From the NCBI GenBank assembly GCA_964507045.1, contig CAZDOO010000006.1:43726-107725 (forward strand): a DNA stretch of 64,000 nt. The letters run 5' to 3'. The notes under the pieces were generated by a model, which was given only the letters and a program-made list of their open reading frames with translations, was not told where the DNA came from and did no database searches. Below are positions 26,127 to 33,325 of the stretch, in pieces (positions within the stretch are counted from its first letter, which is position 1; every line of letters begins with the position of its first letter). The position numbers and the translations under genes are program-made. Source of the DNA: UBA8199 sp964507045. GTDB taxonomy: Bacteria; Verrucomicrobiota; Verrucomicrobiia; Limisphaerales; UBA8199.

Positions 26127-28541
26127 TCAAGGCACCAGCTGAGTACGGTAGAACTCCCGTGAGGGGGCATTGGTTAAATCCCGTGTCCGCAGGAGGTAGA
26201 TGGTCCCGGAGGCATCAAACATATCCAGGGTCGCGTTGGTCACCCAGGCCCCCGCACCCAGATTGGTGCAGGACTGGAACTGGAAGAACTGGTCGGGCTG
26301 TCCGCCAAGAAGGAACAGCTCGTAGGCGCTCACGATGGCGTTGGTACTACTGGGCGAGTTTGTCGCTACCAGGCGATCATAGGCCAGGAAACTCACAGGA
26401 TTTGTCCGAGGCACAACCTGGTTGCGCAGGATAAGGCCTTCGATGCCGGTCAATACGAGCTGCCCATCGTATGTCGTGGCGCCATAGAGCGACTTGATCG
26501 TGGGCACGCTCAAACTGGTCCAGTTGACCAGGTTACTGCTCGACAGCAGCAAGCCTTGGGTGCCAACCACGAACCACGTGCCATCCACAAAGGTCACATC
26601 ATTCAGCCAGCGAGTGGTTCCGCTGGCGCGCGCGGCCCAGTTCATTCCATCTTCGCTGGTGTACAGGGCGCCGTTTTGGCCAACGACTACAAACTGGCCG
26701 CCGACGTGGCGGACCCGATAGAGCCAGTTGGTTGTTCCCATAGCTACGCTGCTCCAGGAATCCGCATTGGGTCCGGAGCGAACGAGTTTCCCGCCTTTCC
26801 CAACGGCAATCCAGCCATTGGGGCCAAGGGCTACGCCAGAGAGGAAATTGGTTGTGGGCGTGGCGCGGGCCGTCCAATTCAAACCGTCTGAGCTAGTGAA
26901 GATGCTGCCCCAGTCACCGGAGAGGACAAAGAGATTGTTGGCGGCAGCAACGCCTTGCAGGGTGTTCGTGGTGAAGGGGGGCAGATTCGTCCAGATCAAT
27001 CCGAGAGAATCGAAGATGGTATTGGTGATGACGATGTTCGTGCCGACGTAGTTCGTCACAGTAAGGTTGGTCAGACCGGCCCGGCTGATGAGCAGGCTGC
27101 CGGCGTTGCCCGCCGCCAGCAGGAGATTAGAAGTGCCTCCCACGCCCAGCAGGACAACGTTCGTATGCGGCACAGGCACTACTTCTCTGGCCCATAGAAT
27201 CCCGTCGAGACTGGTTTGTATGGTCGCCAGGTCGCCCGCGGCAACGTAGATGCCTCTTTGCACCGTAACGTCCCAAAGCCAGGCGTGGGAAGATTCATTA
27301 GGAGAGAGCTGCCAGGTGTAGAGGCTGGCGCCATTGGTGCGGCTGCCCTCGAGCAATAGGCCCGTGCGCCCCGCGACGAGCCAGGAATTGGAGACACCGT
27401 GGGCCGAGAGATACGTCCAGGCCGGCGGTGCATTCGTGGGCAGGTCGGTAATGTGATTGGTCCAGGAGGATTGCCCCGATGCCCGGAAACGCATCTCCTG
27501 GTCACCCACTGCCAGTAACCCGGTATCGTTGAGTGCCACGTCAAAAAGGTTGTTGGTTGAACCCGTGTTAAGGGAGGTCCAGGGCGAAGCGCCGGTCGCG
27601 CTGTAGAGCGCGACGCCGCCGTTGCCGACGATGTAGAATTGTCCTGCTCCATTTGTTCCCAGATACCGCACCCGATTCAAGTGGGCTGGCCCACTTGTGG
27701 TCTTGCTCCAAGAGGTGCCAGAGGTGCTGCGCAGAATGGTGCCGTTTTCGCCGACCGCCACGAAGGCTCCGCCGCCAAACGCGATACCCCGCAGCCATTC
27801 TGTCGTGCCGGAGGCGCTCTGCGCCCAGTTGATGCCGTTGGTGCTGGTGTAGATGGCGCCATTGTCGCCTACCGCCACGGCGCGCTGGGCGGAAGCCGCC
27901 ACCCCTTCAAACCAATTGGCCGTTGCTGGTGACACCTGCGCCGGCTGAAATACGCTCCCGTCGTCCGACCACAGACTGCAGCCATTCTCGCCCACGACTA
28001 GAAACCGTTCGCCCATCAGCGCAACCCCGCGCAAGTAGTTGGTCACGCCGGTCACTGCCGGGGCCCAGCGCTCATCCAAGCCCTGAACATACACCGTGCC
28101 TCCGTCGCCGACCTGGACGGCCACATCACTCGCAACGAGCATGTCAAAGACGTTATTCCCGTGCGGCAGGGGATTCGACCAGCGCCAGCGCTCGGGCCTG
28201 ACTTCGACGGCGTTGGCGGTGATGCCAAAGCACATCGCGCCCAAGGCCAGGGCCAGCCCCCGGGACCGCCACAAGCGCGACCTGCCGCGAGGAAGCCTGC
28301 ACGTCAGTCCGGAGGCGGGTACCCACGCAGAGCGCGAAATCTTGCCCTCTCCATGACTATTCACGCTCGCGCCCGAGGCGACACGAACTTCAAACCCGGC
28401 TGTTTCCCACGATTTCACAGGCACACTCGATAGAGCGACTGGATTTGGCGGGGGACTCGCTTCGGGGTTGGCGTCCAGCAAGGCGCAGCGCAGAGCCAGA
28501 AGCTCTCGAACCCAGCTGGACGGTGCTTTGATGCCTGACAT
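26127..28541 (-). CDS. Exported BNR/YCF48-like repeat protein
   Basis: About 804 residues, mostly a beta-propeller built from some 14 repeats of the form FVAVGENGTILRSTSGTSW or FVVVGQNGALYTSEDGMNW. These resemble YCF48/BNR (sialidase-type) repeats; the C-terminus has the short beta module found in exported verrucomicrobial proteins (FLLGGQPDQFFQFQSCTNL, ending EFYRTQLVP). The ATG at 28541 has an AGGA Shine-Dalgarno 6 bases before it, but the obvious signal peptide (RSRGLALALGAMCFGITANAVE) begins only near residue 90, so a later TTG near 28270 may be the real start. Function is unknown; a surface or assembly role is possible. Confidence 0.75.
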   Translation of the reverse strand: MSGIKAPSSWVRELLALRCALLDANPEASPPPNPVALSSVPVKSWETAGFEVRVASGASVNSHGEGKISRSAWVPASGLTCRLPRGRSRLWRSRGLALALGAMCFGITANAVEVRPERWRWSNPLPHGNNVFDMLVASDVAVQVGDGGTVYVQGLDERWAPAVTGVTNYLRGVALMGERFLVVGENGCSLWSDDGSVFQPAQVSPATANWFEGVAASAQRAVAVGDNGAIYTSTNGINWAQSASGTTEWLRGIAFGGGAFVAVGENGTILRSTSGTSWSKTTSGPAHLNRVRYLGTNGAGQFYIVGNGGVALYSATGASPWTSLNTGSTNNLFDVALNDTGLLAVGDQEMRFRASGQSSWTNHITDLPTNAPPAWTYLSAHGVSNSWLVAGRTGLLLEGSRTNGASLYTWQLSPNESSHAWLWDVTVQRGIYVAAGDLATIQTSLDGILWAREVVPVPHTNVVLLGVGGTSNLLLAAGNAGSLLISRAGLTNLTVTNYVGTNIVITNTIFDSLGLIWTNLPPFTTNTLQGVAAANNLFVLSGDWGSIFTSSDGLNWTARATPTTNFLSGVALGPNGWIAVGKGGKLVRSGPNADSWSSVAMGTTNWLYRVRHVGGQFVVVGQNGALYTSEDGMNWAARASGTTRWLNDVTFVDGTWFVVGTQGLLLSSSNLVNWTSLSVPTIKSLYGATTYDGQLVLTGIEGLILRNQVVPRTNPVSFLAYDRLVATNSPSSTNAIVSAYELFLLGGQPDQFFQFQSCTNLGAGAWVTNATLDMFDASGTIYLLRTRDLTNAPSREFYRTQLVP

Positions 28542-28581
28542 AAGATCCTGAGTGGCTCTGGGCCTGTTAGCTGTCTGCAAA

Positions 28582-28621
28582 ACACCCTCCAGCCAATTGC
28601 ACTGATTTGTCTGGAGGGTGT
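28582..28621 (-). terminator. Rho-independent terminator after coiled-coil gene
   Basis: An 11-bp perfect stem, ACACCCTCCAG (28582-28592) with CTGGAGGGTGT (28611-28621), followed on the minus strand by TTTT. It lies 22 bases after the stop of the coiled-coil gene at 28643. Confidence 0.8.
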
Positions 28622-28642
28622 CAAACCGCGCACCAAACCGGG

Positions 28643-29110
28643 CTAGTCGGCCCTGCGCTCATGCTGCTGAACCTGTTCCCGGGCCTGCTCCATGAGCTGC
28701 TCGTGGCTGGGCACAGCCTCGCGCAGGGCTTGGAGGCGTTCGCGCAACTGCTCGCGATCCCGGGCCTGCTCCTGAATTACAGCGCGCAATTGCTCCCGGA
28801 GGCGTTCCCGCTCTTCAGCCGTGCTAGCCGACATCTCCTTTTTCTTCTCCTGGAGCTCTTGCTGGTATTGCTCGCGCGCCTTCTTCATGTCCTGCACCGC
28901 TTGCTGAACGCTGCCAGGCAAAGACTCATTCATGCGGGTGCGCTTCTGGTCGAGGTCCGGACTGCTGGTCTGCAGGCGGTCCTGGTTTCGCTTCTGGATC
29001 GGGTCGCCCTTGGTATCACCGACAGCCGGGCCATTGGTGCTTTGGGCCACTGCCGTGACACCAGCCAAGGCCAACCCCATCGCCAACATTGTTGCCAAAT
29101 ATCGCTTCAT
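28643..29110 (-). CDS. Exported coiled-coil protein, sigma-54 regulated (paralog 1)
   Basis: A 155-residue secreted protein: signal peptide MKRYLATMLAMGLALAGVTAVAQ, then an almost entirely helical, highly charged region rich in Gln, Glu and Arg (EQYQQELQEKKKEM, REQLRERLQALREAVPSHEQLMEQAREQVQ) predicted to form coiled coil. It has no Cys. It is a clear paralog of the protein encoded at 30082, sharing the signal peptide, DMKxAREQYQQxLQ and the C-terminal third. A perfect sigma-54 promoter lies 31 bases 5' of the ATG, with AGAAGG as ribosome-binding site. Length and composition recall Spy/CpxP-type periplasmic chaperones, but no LTxxQ motif is present, so function is open. Confidence 0.8.
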   Translation of the reverse strand: MKRYLATMLAMGLALAGVTAVAQSTNGPAVGDTKGDPIQKRNQDRLQTSSPDLDQKRTRMNESLPGSVQQAVQDMKKAREQYQQELQEKKKEMSASTAEERERLREQLRAVIQEQARDREQLRERLQALREAVPSHEQLMEQAREQVQQHERRAD

Positions 29111-29140
29111 ACAAATGCCTTCTATGCCTGGTTTCTTCTT

Positions 29141-29156
29141 TGCAATCCGCGTGCCA
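29141..29156 (-). promoter_or_regulatory. Sigma-54 promoter (-24/-12) of coiled-coil gene 1
   Basis: Read on the minus strand, TGGCACGCGGATTGCA matches the -24/-12 consensus TGGCAYR-N4-TTGCW at every fixed position. It lies 31-46 bases 5' of the start codon of the gene at 28643-29110. The leader contains CAGGCATAGAAG, which is also present in the leader of the paralog. Confidence 0.9.
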
Positions 29157-29229
29157 GAGCGTGGTCTCGATTAGAACCTGTATATTTCAGCAGTTTTCAC
29201 GACATGCAGCCCCGCTTGTCCGGAACGTT

Positions 29230-29277
29230 GGGCGCCACCGCCCAGAAGCCGAACCCTCTCGCTGGGCGGCATCACCC
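29230..29277. promoter_or_regulatory. Paired activator-binding dyads upstream of sigma-54 promoter 1
   Basis: Two dyads, GGGCGCCACCGCCC (29230-29243) and GGGCGGCATCACCC (29264-29277), lie with centres 34 bp apart. The first is about 94 bp upstream of the -12 element, the usual range for enhancer sites of NtrC-type activators. The same pair with the same 34-bp spacing lies before the second sigma-54 promoter. The encoded NtrC-type regulator at 33326-34768 is the obvious candidate to bind. Confidence 0.75.
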
Positions 29278-29328
29278 AGCCAAAGGTCCCTAGTCTATGA
29301 GGTTCGGACTGTCGGCTCTAAGCGAGAG

Positions 29329-29360
29329 CGGGCGCAGGAAGCAAGTGCTTCCTGCGCCCG
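29329..29360. terminator. 15-bp hairpin after DUF2202 gene
   Basis: CGGGCGCAGGAAGCA (29329-29343) pairs perfectly with TGCTTCCTGCGCCCG (29346-29360). It is 60 bases after the stop of the ferritin-like gene. No T-run follows on either strand, so it could act as an RNA 3'-end stabiliser or insulator before the enhancer sites of the next promoter. Confidence 0.55.
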
Positions 29361-29419
29361 CAAGACCATCCCAAGTGAAACAGCACTCTTTTACCGGTTG
29401 CCGTTCGACGCCGGTGCCG

Positions 29420-29968
29420 TTACGGAAGCGAGCCGCCGTTTGCGACGGCTGCTTCGAAGGCCGGCAGGTGATTGTTGAGCGAGGCGTCGCGCAAGTTCGT
29501 GAAGACCTGCACCAGGCTCGGATACCCCTGTAACTGGCCCAACAGGTCGTCATACATGGCGACATTGAGTATTTCAGCAACGACGCCCGTCTGCGCCGCT
29601 TCGAGAAGTGATGCGGGCGCCGTGACATTCCCCAGATAGGTATCAGGCGGAATCGGCACGCCGTATTTCACACATTGCTGCTCTAGCGCGGCGATGTGCT
29701 TGACCTCCGCCTGATAGATGTTGGCGTAAGGCTGCACTCCGGCGCCGAACTTGGCAAGGATGGCCGCGTAGGTCGCCCGCGCGGCGTACTCCCCCTCAGG
29801 TCCGGCGAGGGCCGTGAGCAACGCCGTTTTGGCAGCCGGGTTGAGTGCAGTCGTTCCGCCGCCGCCGCGTTGGGCCTGCGCCGCCAGCGTGACCAGGCAG
29901 AACGTCGCACTGATGACCAGGGCCCATAGAATTGTGGTAGTATTTCGTTTCACTGGATTGCCTTTCAT
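29420..29968 (-). CDS. Exported DUF2202 ferritin-like protein
   Basis: A 182-residue secreted protein with a signal peptide (RNTTTILWALVISATFCLVTLAAQAQ) and a DUF2202 ferritin-like four-helix domain: EGEYAARATYAAILAKFG, YANIYQAEVKHIAALEQQC and VAEILNVAMYDDLLGQ supply the Glu/His carboxylate-bridge residues. Such proteins bind metal; a role in iron or oxidative stress handling is plausible. It lies between the two coiled-coil paralogs. No sigma-54 promoter of its own is visible, and the terminator-like hairpin before it (30018-30059) lacks a T-run, so it may be transcribed by read-through from the promoter at 30587. Confidence 0.85.
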   Translation of the reverse strand: MKGNPVKRNTTTILWALVISATFCLVTLAAQAQRGGGGTTALNPAAKTALLTALAGPEGEYAARATYAAILAKFGAGVQPYANIYQAEVKHIAALEQQCVKYGVPIPPDTYLGNVTAPASLLEAAQTGVVAEILNVAMYDDLLGQLQGYPSLVQVFTNLRDASLNNHLPAFEAAVANGGSLP

Positions 29969-30017
29969 TTGGTTTGGCTATTTGATGCTCTGTTTGATGT
30001 GCTTGTTTCTGAATGAA

Positions 30018-30059
30018 GCACCCCCCAGGCAACCCGGAACAGGCTGACCTGGAGGGTGT
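30018..30059 (-). terminator. Imperfect, possibly leaky hairpin after coiled-coil gene 2
   Basis: GCACCCCCCAGG (30018-30029) pairs with CCTGGAGGGTGT (30048-30059) with two wobble positions, and there is no T-run on the minus strand. Its sequence is related to the better terminator at 28582-28621. Weak termination would allow the DUF2202 gene to be co-transcribed. Confidence 0.55.
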
Positions 30060-30081
30060 TCAACCGCACAACAAAACCAGA

Positions 30082-30537
30082 CTACTCACCGCGGCGGTCA
30101 CGCGCTTGGACCTGCTCCCGCGCCTGCTCCATGAGCTGGTCGTGACTGGGCACGGACTCGCGCAGGGTCTGGAGGCGGTCGCGCAATTGCTCACGATCTC
30201 GGACCTGGTCCTTGATCGCCGTGCGCAGTTGGTCGCGCAGTTGCTCGCGATCCTGCGCCGTACAATCCTTTTGCTCCTTGATCTTGTCCTGGAGCTGCTG
30301 CTGATACTGCTCACGCGCCTGTTTCATATCCTTGACCCCGTCCTTCACGCACTCAGGCAGGCAGTCTTGCAGCCGTGTGCGAGTGCGGTCCTGATCAAGC
30401 GCCGGATCACAGGTTTGCAGTTGATCCCGGTCCTGCTGTTTGATTTGGTCGCCCTGGGGGCCAGTGCCTTGTGCCACTGCGGTGACGCAGGCCAGCACTA
30501 CTCCCAATCCCAATGCTGTTACCAATTGTCTCTTCAT
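30082..30537 (-). CDS. Exported Cys-containing coiled-coil protein, sigma-54 regulated (paralog 2)
   Basis: A 151-residue paralog of the 28643 protein with signal peptide MKRQLVTALGLGVVLACVTAVAQ. The helical charged body is shared (DMKQAREQYQQQLQDK, REQLRDRLQTLRESVPSHDQLMEQAREQVQ). Unlike paralog 1 it has four Cys in the mature part (QTCDP, QDCLPECVKD, KDCTAQD), which suggests disulfides or metal binding. It is driven by a perfect sigma-54 promoter at 30587 and its leader shares CAGGCATAGAAG with paralog 1. Confidence 0.8.
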   Translation of the reverse strand: MKRQLVTALGLGVVLACVTAVAQGTGPQGDQIKQQDRDQLQTCDPALDQDRTRTRLQDCLPECVKDGVKDMKQAREQYQQQLQDKIKEQKDCTAQDREQLRDQLRTAIKDQVRDREQLRDRLQTLRESVPSHDQLMEQAREQVQARDRRGE

Positions 30538-30586
30538 GTATCTTCTTTCTTCTTTACTCGACGGCTTCTATGCCTGACTCCCCTTC

Positions 30587-30602
30587 TGCAAACGGCGTGC
30601 CA
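30587..30602 (-). promoter_or_regulatory. Sigma-54 promoter (-24/-12) of coiled-coil gene 2
   Basis: On the minus strand TGGCACGCCGTTTGCA fits the -24/-12 consensus perfectly. It is 50-65 bases before the start codon. The promoter, leader motif and upstream dyads all match the arrangement at 29141-29277. Confidence 0.9.
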
Positions 30603-30677
30603 CGGCTTGGTATTTGCGAAAACCCAAGTATTTCGGCCCTATTCTTGAGTTCGAAAGGGATCATGGGGGGGCAAGGT

Positions 30678-30725
30678 GGGCGCCAGCACCCAGGGGGTGG
30701 CTCCTGTTACCGGGCGGCATCGCCC
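30678..30725. promoter_or_regulatory. Paired activator-binding dyads upstream of sigma-54 promoter 2
   Basis: GGGCGCCAGCACCC (30678-30691) and GGGCGGCATCGCCC (30712-30725) repeat the pair seen at 29230-29277, with the same 34-bp centre spacing and nearly the same distance (about 96 bp) to the -12 element. The second is a perfect GGGCG-N4-CGCCC dyad. It ends two bases from the stop codon of the histidine-kinase gene. Confidence 0.75.
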
Positions 30726-30727
30726 GA

Positions 30728-32173
30728 TCAAACAGCAGCGGCGTCTGCTAGGTCACTGGCCCGATTGAGAGGCAGGTCCAGAACGAAGACGCATCCGGTT
30801 GGCCCGCTCTCTCTCAACTCCAAGGTCGCGCCCAGGAACTCAGCCAGTTGCTTCGAGATGGCTAACCCCAGCCCGCTGCCTCCCTCGCGGGTGGAGCGGC
30901 AGGGCAGGAACAAGCCGGGTCGCAAATGCTCCGGGAAGCCGGGGCCCTGATCCCGCACGCGTAAGACCAGCCGACCGTCCTGAAGCTCGGCTGCCAGTGA
31001 GACCTTTCCTCCCGGGGAGGTAACCTGCACCGCGTTCTCAAGCAGGTTGACCAGAATGAGGCGCAGCAGGTTAGCCGCTCGGCTGGAGAGCATGTGCTCG
31101 CGCCCGGCAACAGTAGAAAGACTGACCCCGCGCTTGTTGGCTAATCCCTCGACGCGCTGCCCGACGCTCTCAAGTAGTTCTGTCAAAGTCACCTCGTAAG
31201 CCGGCTCGCCACGGGTATCGGCCAGCACTTCGAGGGTCTGCTCCACCAACGATTGCATCCGCCGCGCCGCGGTCAGGGCATCCTGAACCTCCCCGCCTGT
31301 TTGCCGGGCGACTCCATTGCCCTGACCGCTGACAAATTGGGAGAGGCTCGCCAGCGGATTCCTCAAGCCGTGCATGAGGTGCGCCGAGACGGCCCCCAAT
31401 GCCGAGGCGCGGGCGGCCAGGGCCAGTTCCTGGTTGGCGCGCGAGAGGCGCTCGTTGCGCTGGGCGAGTTCGCGGTTCAATCGTCCGACCTGCCGGAAAG
31501 CGGGCCACAGCATCGTCACCAGCAGGAACCCGCTCACCGCAAAAGCTGCCACCGCCAACCCGCCCAGGTGGCGGTCTAGCCGAGCATACTCCTGCGCGAT
31601 GCTTTCTCCTTCCACGATAAACTGCGCGGCGCCCACCAGGTTCGTGCTGTCCCGGCGGTGCAGAGGCACGGTCACCCGTAGCGTCGCCACGTGGGGGATA
31701 TTGCCGGTGGCGAATTGCGGGAGGTAGATAAAAACCTCGCTCAAGGGCGTGTCAGGTGAAAACCGGCTGAACGGCCGCAAACGGCTGACCGCCTGGAGGG
31801 CTTGGGGGGAGAGTTGACGAGGTAGAATGGTGGCGGGGAAAGAGTCTGTGAACCGGCCCGCGCTGTTGAAGAACCGAATGCCCATGACGCCCTTGAGCCG
31901 CGACGCGCGCACGGCGGCATCGAAGCCAATTTGCTCGTCGCTATCCAGCAGCCCGGCTTCGACATCGGAACGGGCGTCGAGTTGTTCCATCAGCGTGGTG
32001 GCGTGGAGGGCCTCGGCATCACGCTGGGCGATTTGCTGGCGCACCAAAGACCGGACCAGAACCCAGCCGCCGAAAATGGTCAGGCCCAGCACTGCCAAGG
32101 CCAGGCTCACACCCAGCACAAAGGCGCGGCCGGTGCGCGGCATCAGCTTTTCCATCCAGACTTGCGCTTTCAT
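30728..32173 (-). CDS. Membrane histidine kinase, partner of the NtrC-type regulator
   Basis: A 481-residue sensor kinase. TM1 (about residues 17-40) and TM2 (about 205-228) enclose a periplasmic sensor domain of about 160 residues. They are followed by a short coiled coil, the phospho-acceptor HGLRNPLASLSQF, and an ATPase domain with LLENAVQ (N box), DQGPGFP (G1) and GGSGLGLAISKQL (G2). It is the last gene of the hydrogenase operon, 8 bases after the outer-membrane barrel gene. The genomic pairing with the NtrC-type regulator resembles HoxJ-HoxA of H2-sensing systems, except that this kinase senses outside the cytoplasm. Confidence 0.9.
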   Translation of the reverse strand: MKAQVWMEKLMPRTGRAFVLGVSLALAVLGLTIFGGWVLVRSLVRQQIAQRDAEALHATTLMEQLDARSDVEAGLLDSDEQIGFDAAVRASRLKGVMGIRFFNSAGRFTDSFPATILPRQLSPQALQAVSRLRPFSRFSPDTPLSEVFIYLPQFATGNIPHVATLRVTVPLHRRDSTNLVGAAQFIVEGESIAQEYARLDRHLGGLAVAAFAVSGFLLVTMLWPAFRQVGRLNRELAQRNERLSRANQELALAARASALGAVSAHLMHGLRNPLASLSQFVSGQGNGVARQTGGEVQDALTAARRMQSLVEQTLEVLADTRGEPAYEVTLTELLESVGQRVEGLANKRGVSLSTVAGREHMLSSRAANLLRLILVNLLENAVQVTSPGGKVSLAAELQDGRLVLRVRDQGPGFPEHLRPGLFLPCRSTREGGSGLGLAISKQLAEFLGATLELRESGPTGCVFVLDLPLNRASDLADAAAV

Positions 32174-32181
32174 CAAGGTCT

Positions 32182-33321
32182 CTAGAACTCCCTACCAACC
32201 CCCGCGCCTGCAGTCCAATCGCTATACTGATCCAGCGATTGATTGCTCCAATTCCAATCGCTTTCCCCAGAAGCATATACAAACCAGTGTTTGCCCAGGC
32301 GCCGCTCCACTCTCAAATCCACCGTCGCATACGAGCGTTCCCTCCGCTCCGCCCCGGCTGACTGCACGTGGTAGAGATACCAACCAAGGCGCGCCCCCGC
32401 GGCGATTTCCCAGTTACCCTGTCTCCACCGCACTTTCTGACTCAGCCCGAGGCGGTCATAATCCCAGTAGCCGGAGCCGTTGTCCTGGTTCCAGAGCCAG
32501 CCGATTTTGGTAGTGGTAGTCCAGCGCCTTTGATCATCCCAGTTGTGCCGCCACTGTGCGAACACTTCGGGTCGCCAGAAGGCGAGGCTGGTGCCGGAGA
32601 CAGGGTCGCCCTGCAGGTCGGTTTGCTCCCGGCCATCGTAAAGCCAATGCAGGGATTGGAAGTTAATGGACAGCTCGGATTTGTGCCCATACGTCCGCAA
32701 TAGACTCAGCTTTCCGCCCGCTTCCCAATAGCTGTCCACATCACCGGCGTAAAGCTGCGGGCCTCCGATAGCCTCTAAGCGCATTTCCCACCCGGGCCCT
32801 AACGTGTGGTTCCACTTGGGCTTCAGGGAGATGCCAACCCCCTCCACCAGAATGCGTGTCCGGTTGGTTTCCGTTTCTGAGACGTCCATGACCTGGTTCT
32901 GATAGAAGCCACTGAGCTCTATGCCCAACTTGTTGCGCAGGCCCAGCGGCCGGGCAAGCTGCACCGTGGCCGAGGCAAACCGTTCTCCGTTGACCGACGG
33001 GACATCAGAGTACTGCTTGTCCTCGCCCAGGAAGAACATGGTGAGCTCCGAGCCGGTTTCGGATAGGCGGATAAACGAGGCATCAGCCGCCACCGACACG
33101 AAAGGACTGCTCACGGGGGCGAACGAAGTTAACAGCACATTGTGCCGGTAGCCGCCGCCGACCTCAGCCCGCGCCGAGACATCCCACACAGCCACCGGCG
33201 AACGGTTGGTCGCAGGAGCGGCGCTCAACGGACCGAAGGTCACAAGCCCCACAACAACGACCAGCCGAACCATGCAGTGATCCAAGCGTTCACTTGGCAG
33301 CCGTGCAGCGTGTTGTTGCAT
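32182..33321 (-). CDS. Outer-membrane beta-barrel protein of unknown function
   Basis: A 379-residue exported protein. The signal peptide is MVRLVVVVGLVTFGPLSAAPA (from an internal Met; the ATG at 33321 adds 16 residues and begins 4 bases after the regulator stop). The mature part shows alternating amphipathic strands with many Trp/Tyr (KWNHTLGPGWEMRLEAIGG, QWRHNWDDQRRWTTTTKIGW) and ends in a Phe (GAGVGREF), typical of barrels inserted by BamA. It lies between regulator and kinase, which is unusual. I know no named family for it. Confidence 0.7.
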   Translation of the reverse strand: MQQHAARLPSERLDHCMVRLVVVVGLVTFGPLSAAPATNRSPVAVWDVSARAEVGGGYRHNVLLTSFAPVSSPFVSVAADASFIRLSETGSELTMFFLGEDKQYSDVPSVNGERFASATVQLARPLGLRNKLGIELSGFYQNQVMDVSETETNRTRILVEGVGISLKPKWNHTLGPGWEMRLEAIGGPQLYAGDVDSYWEAGGKLSLLRTYGHKSELSINFQSLHWLYDGREQTDLQGDPVSGTSLAFWRPEVFAQWRHNWDDQRRWTTTTKIGWLWNQDNGSGYWDYDRLGLSQKVRWRQGNWEIAAGARLGWYLYHVQSAGAERRERSYATVDLRVERRLGKHWFVYASGESDWNWSNQSLDQYSDWTAGAGVGREF

Positions 33322-33325
33322 CAAC

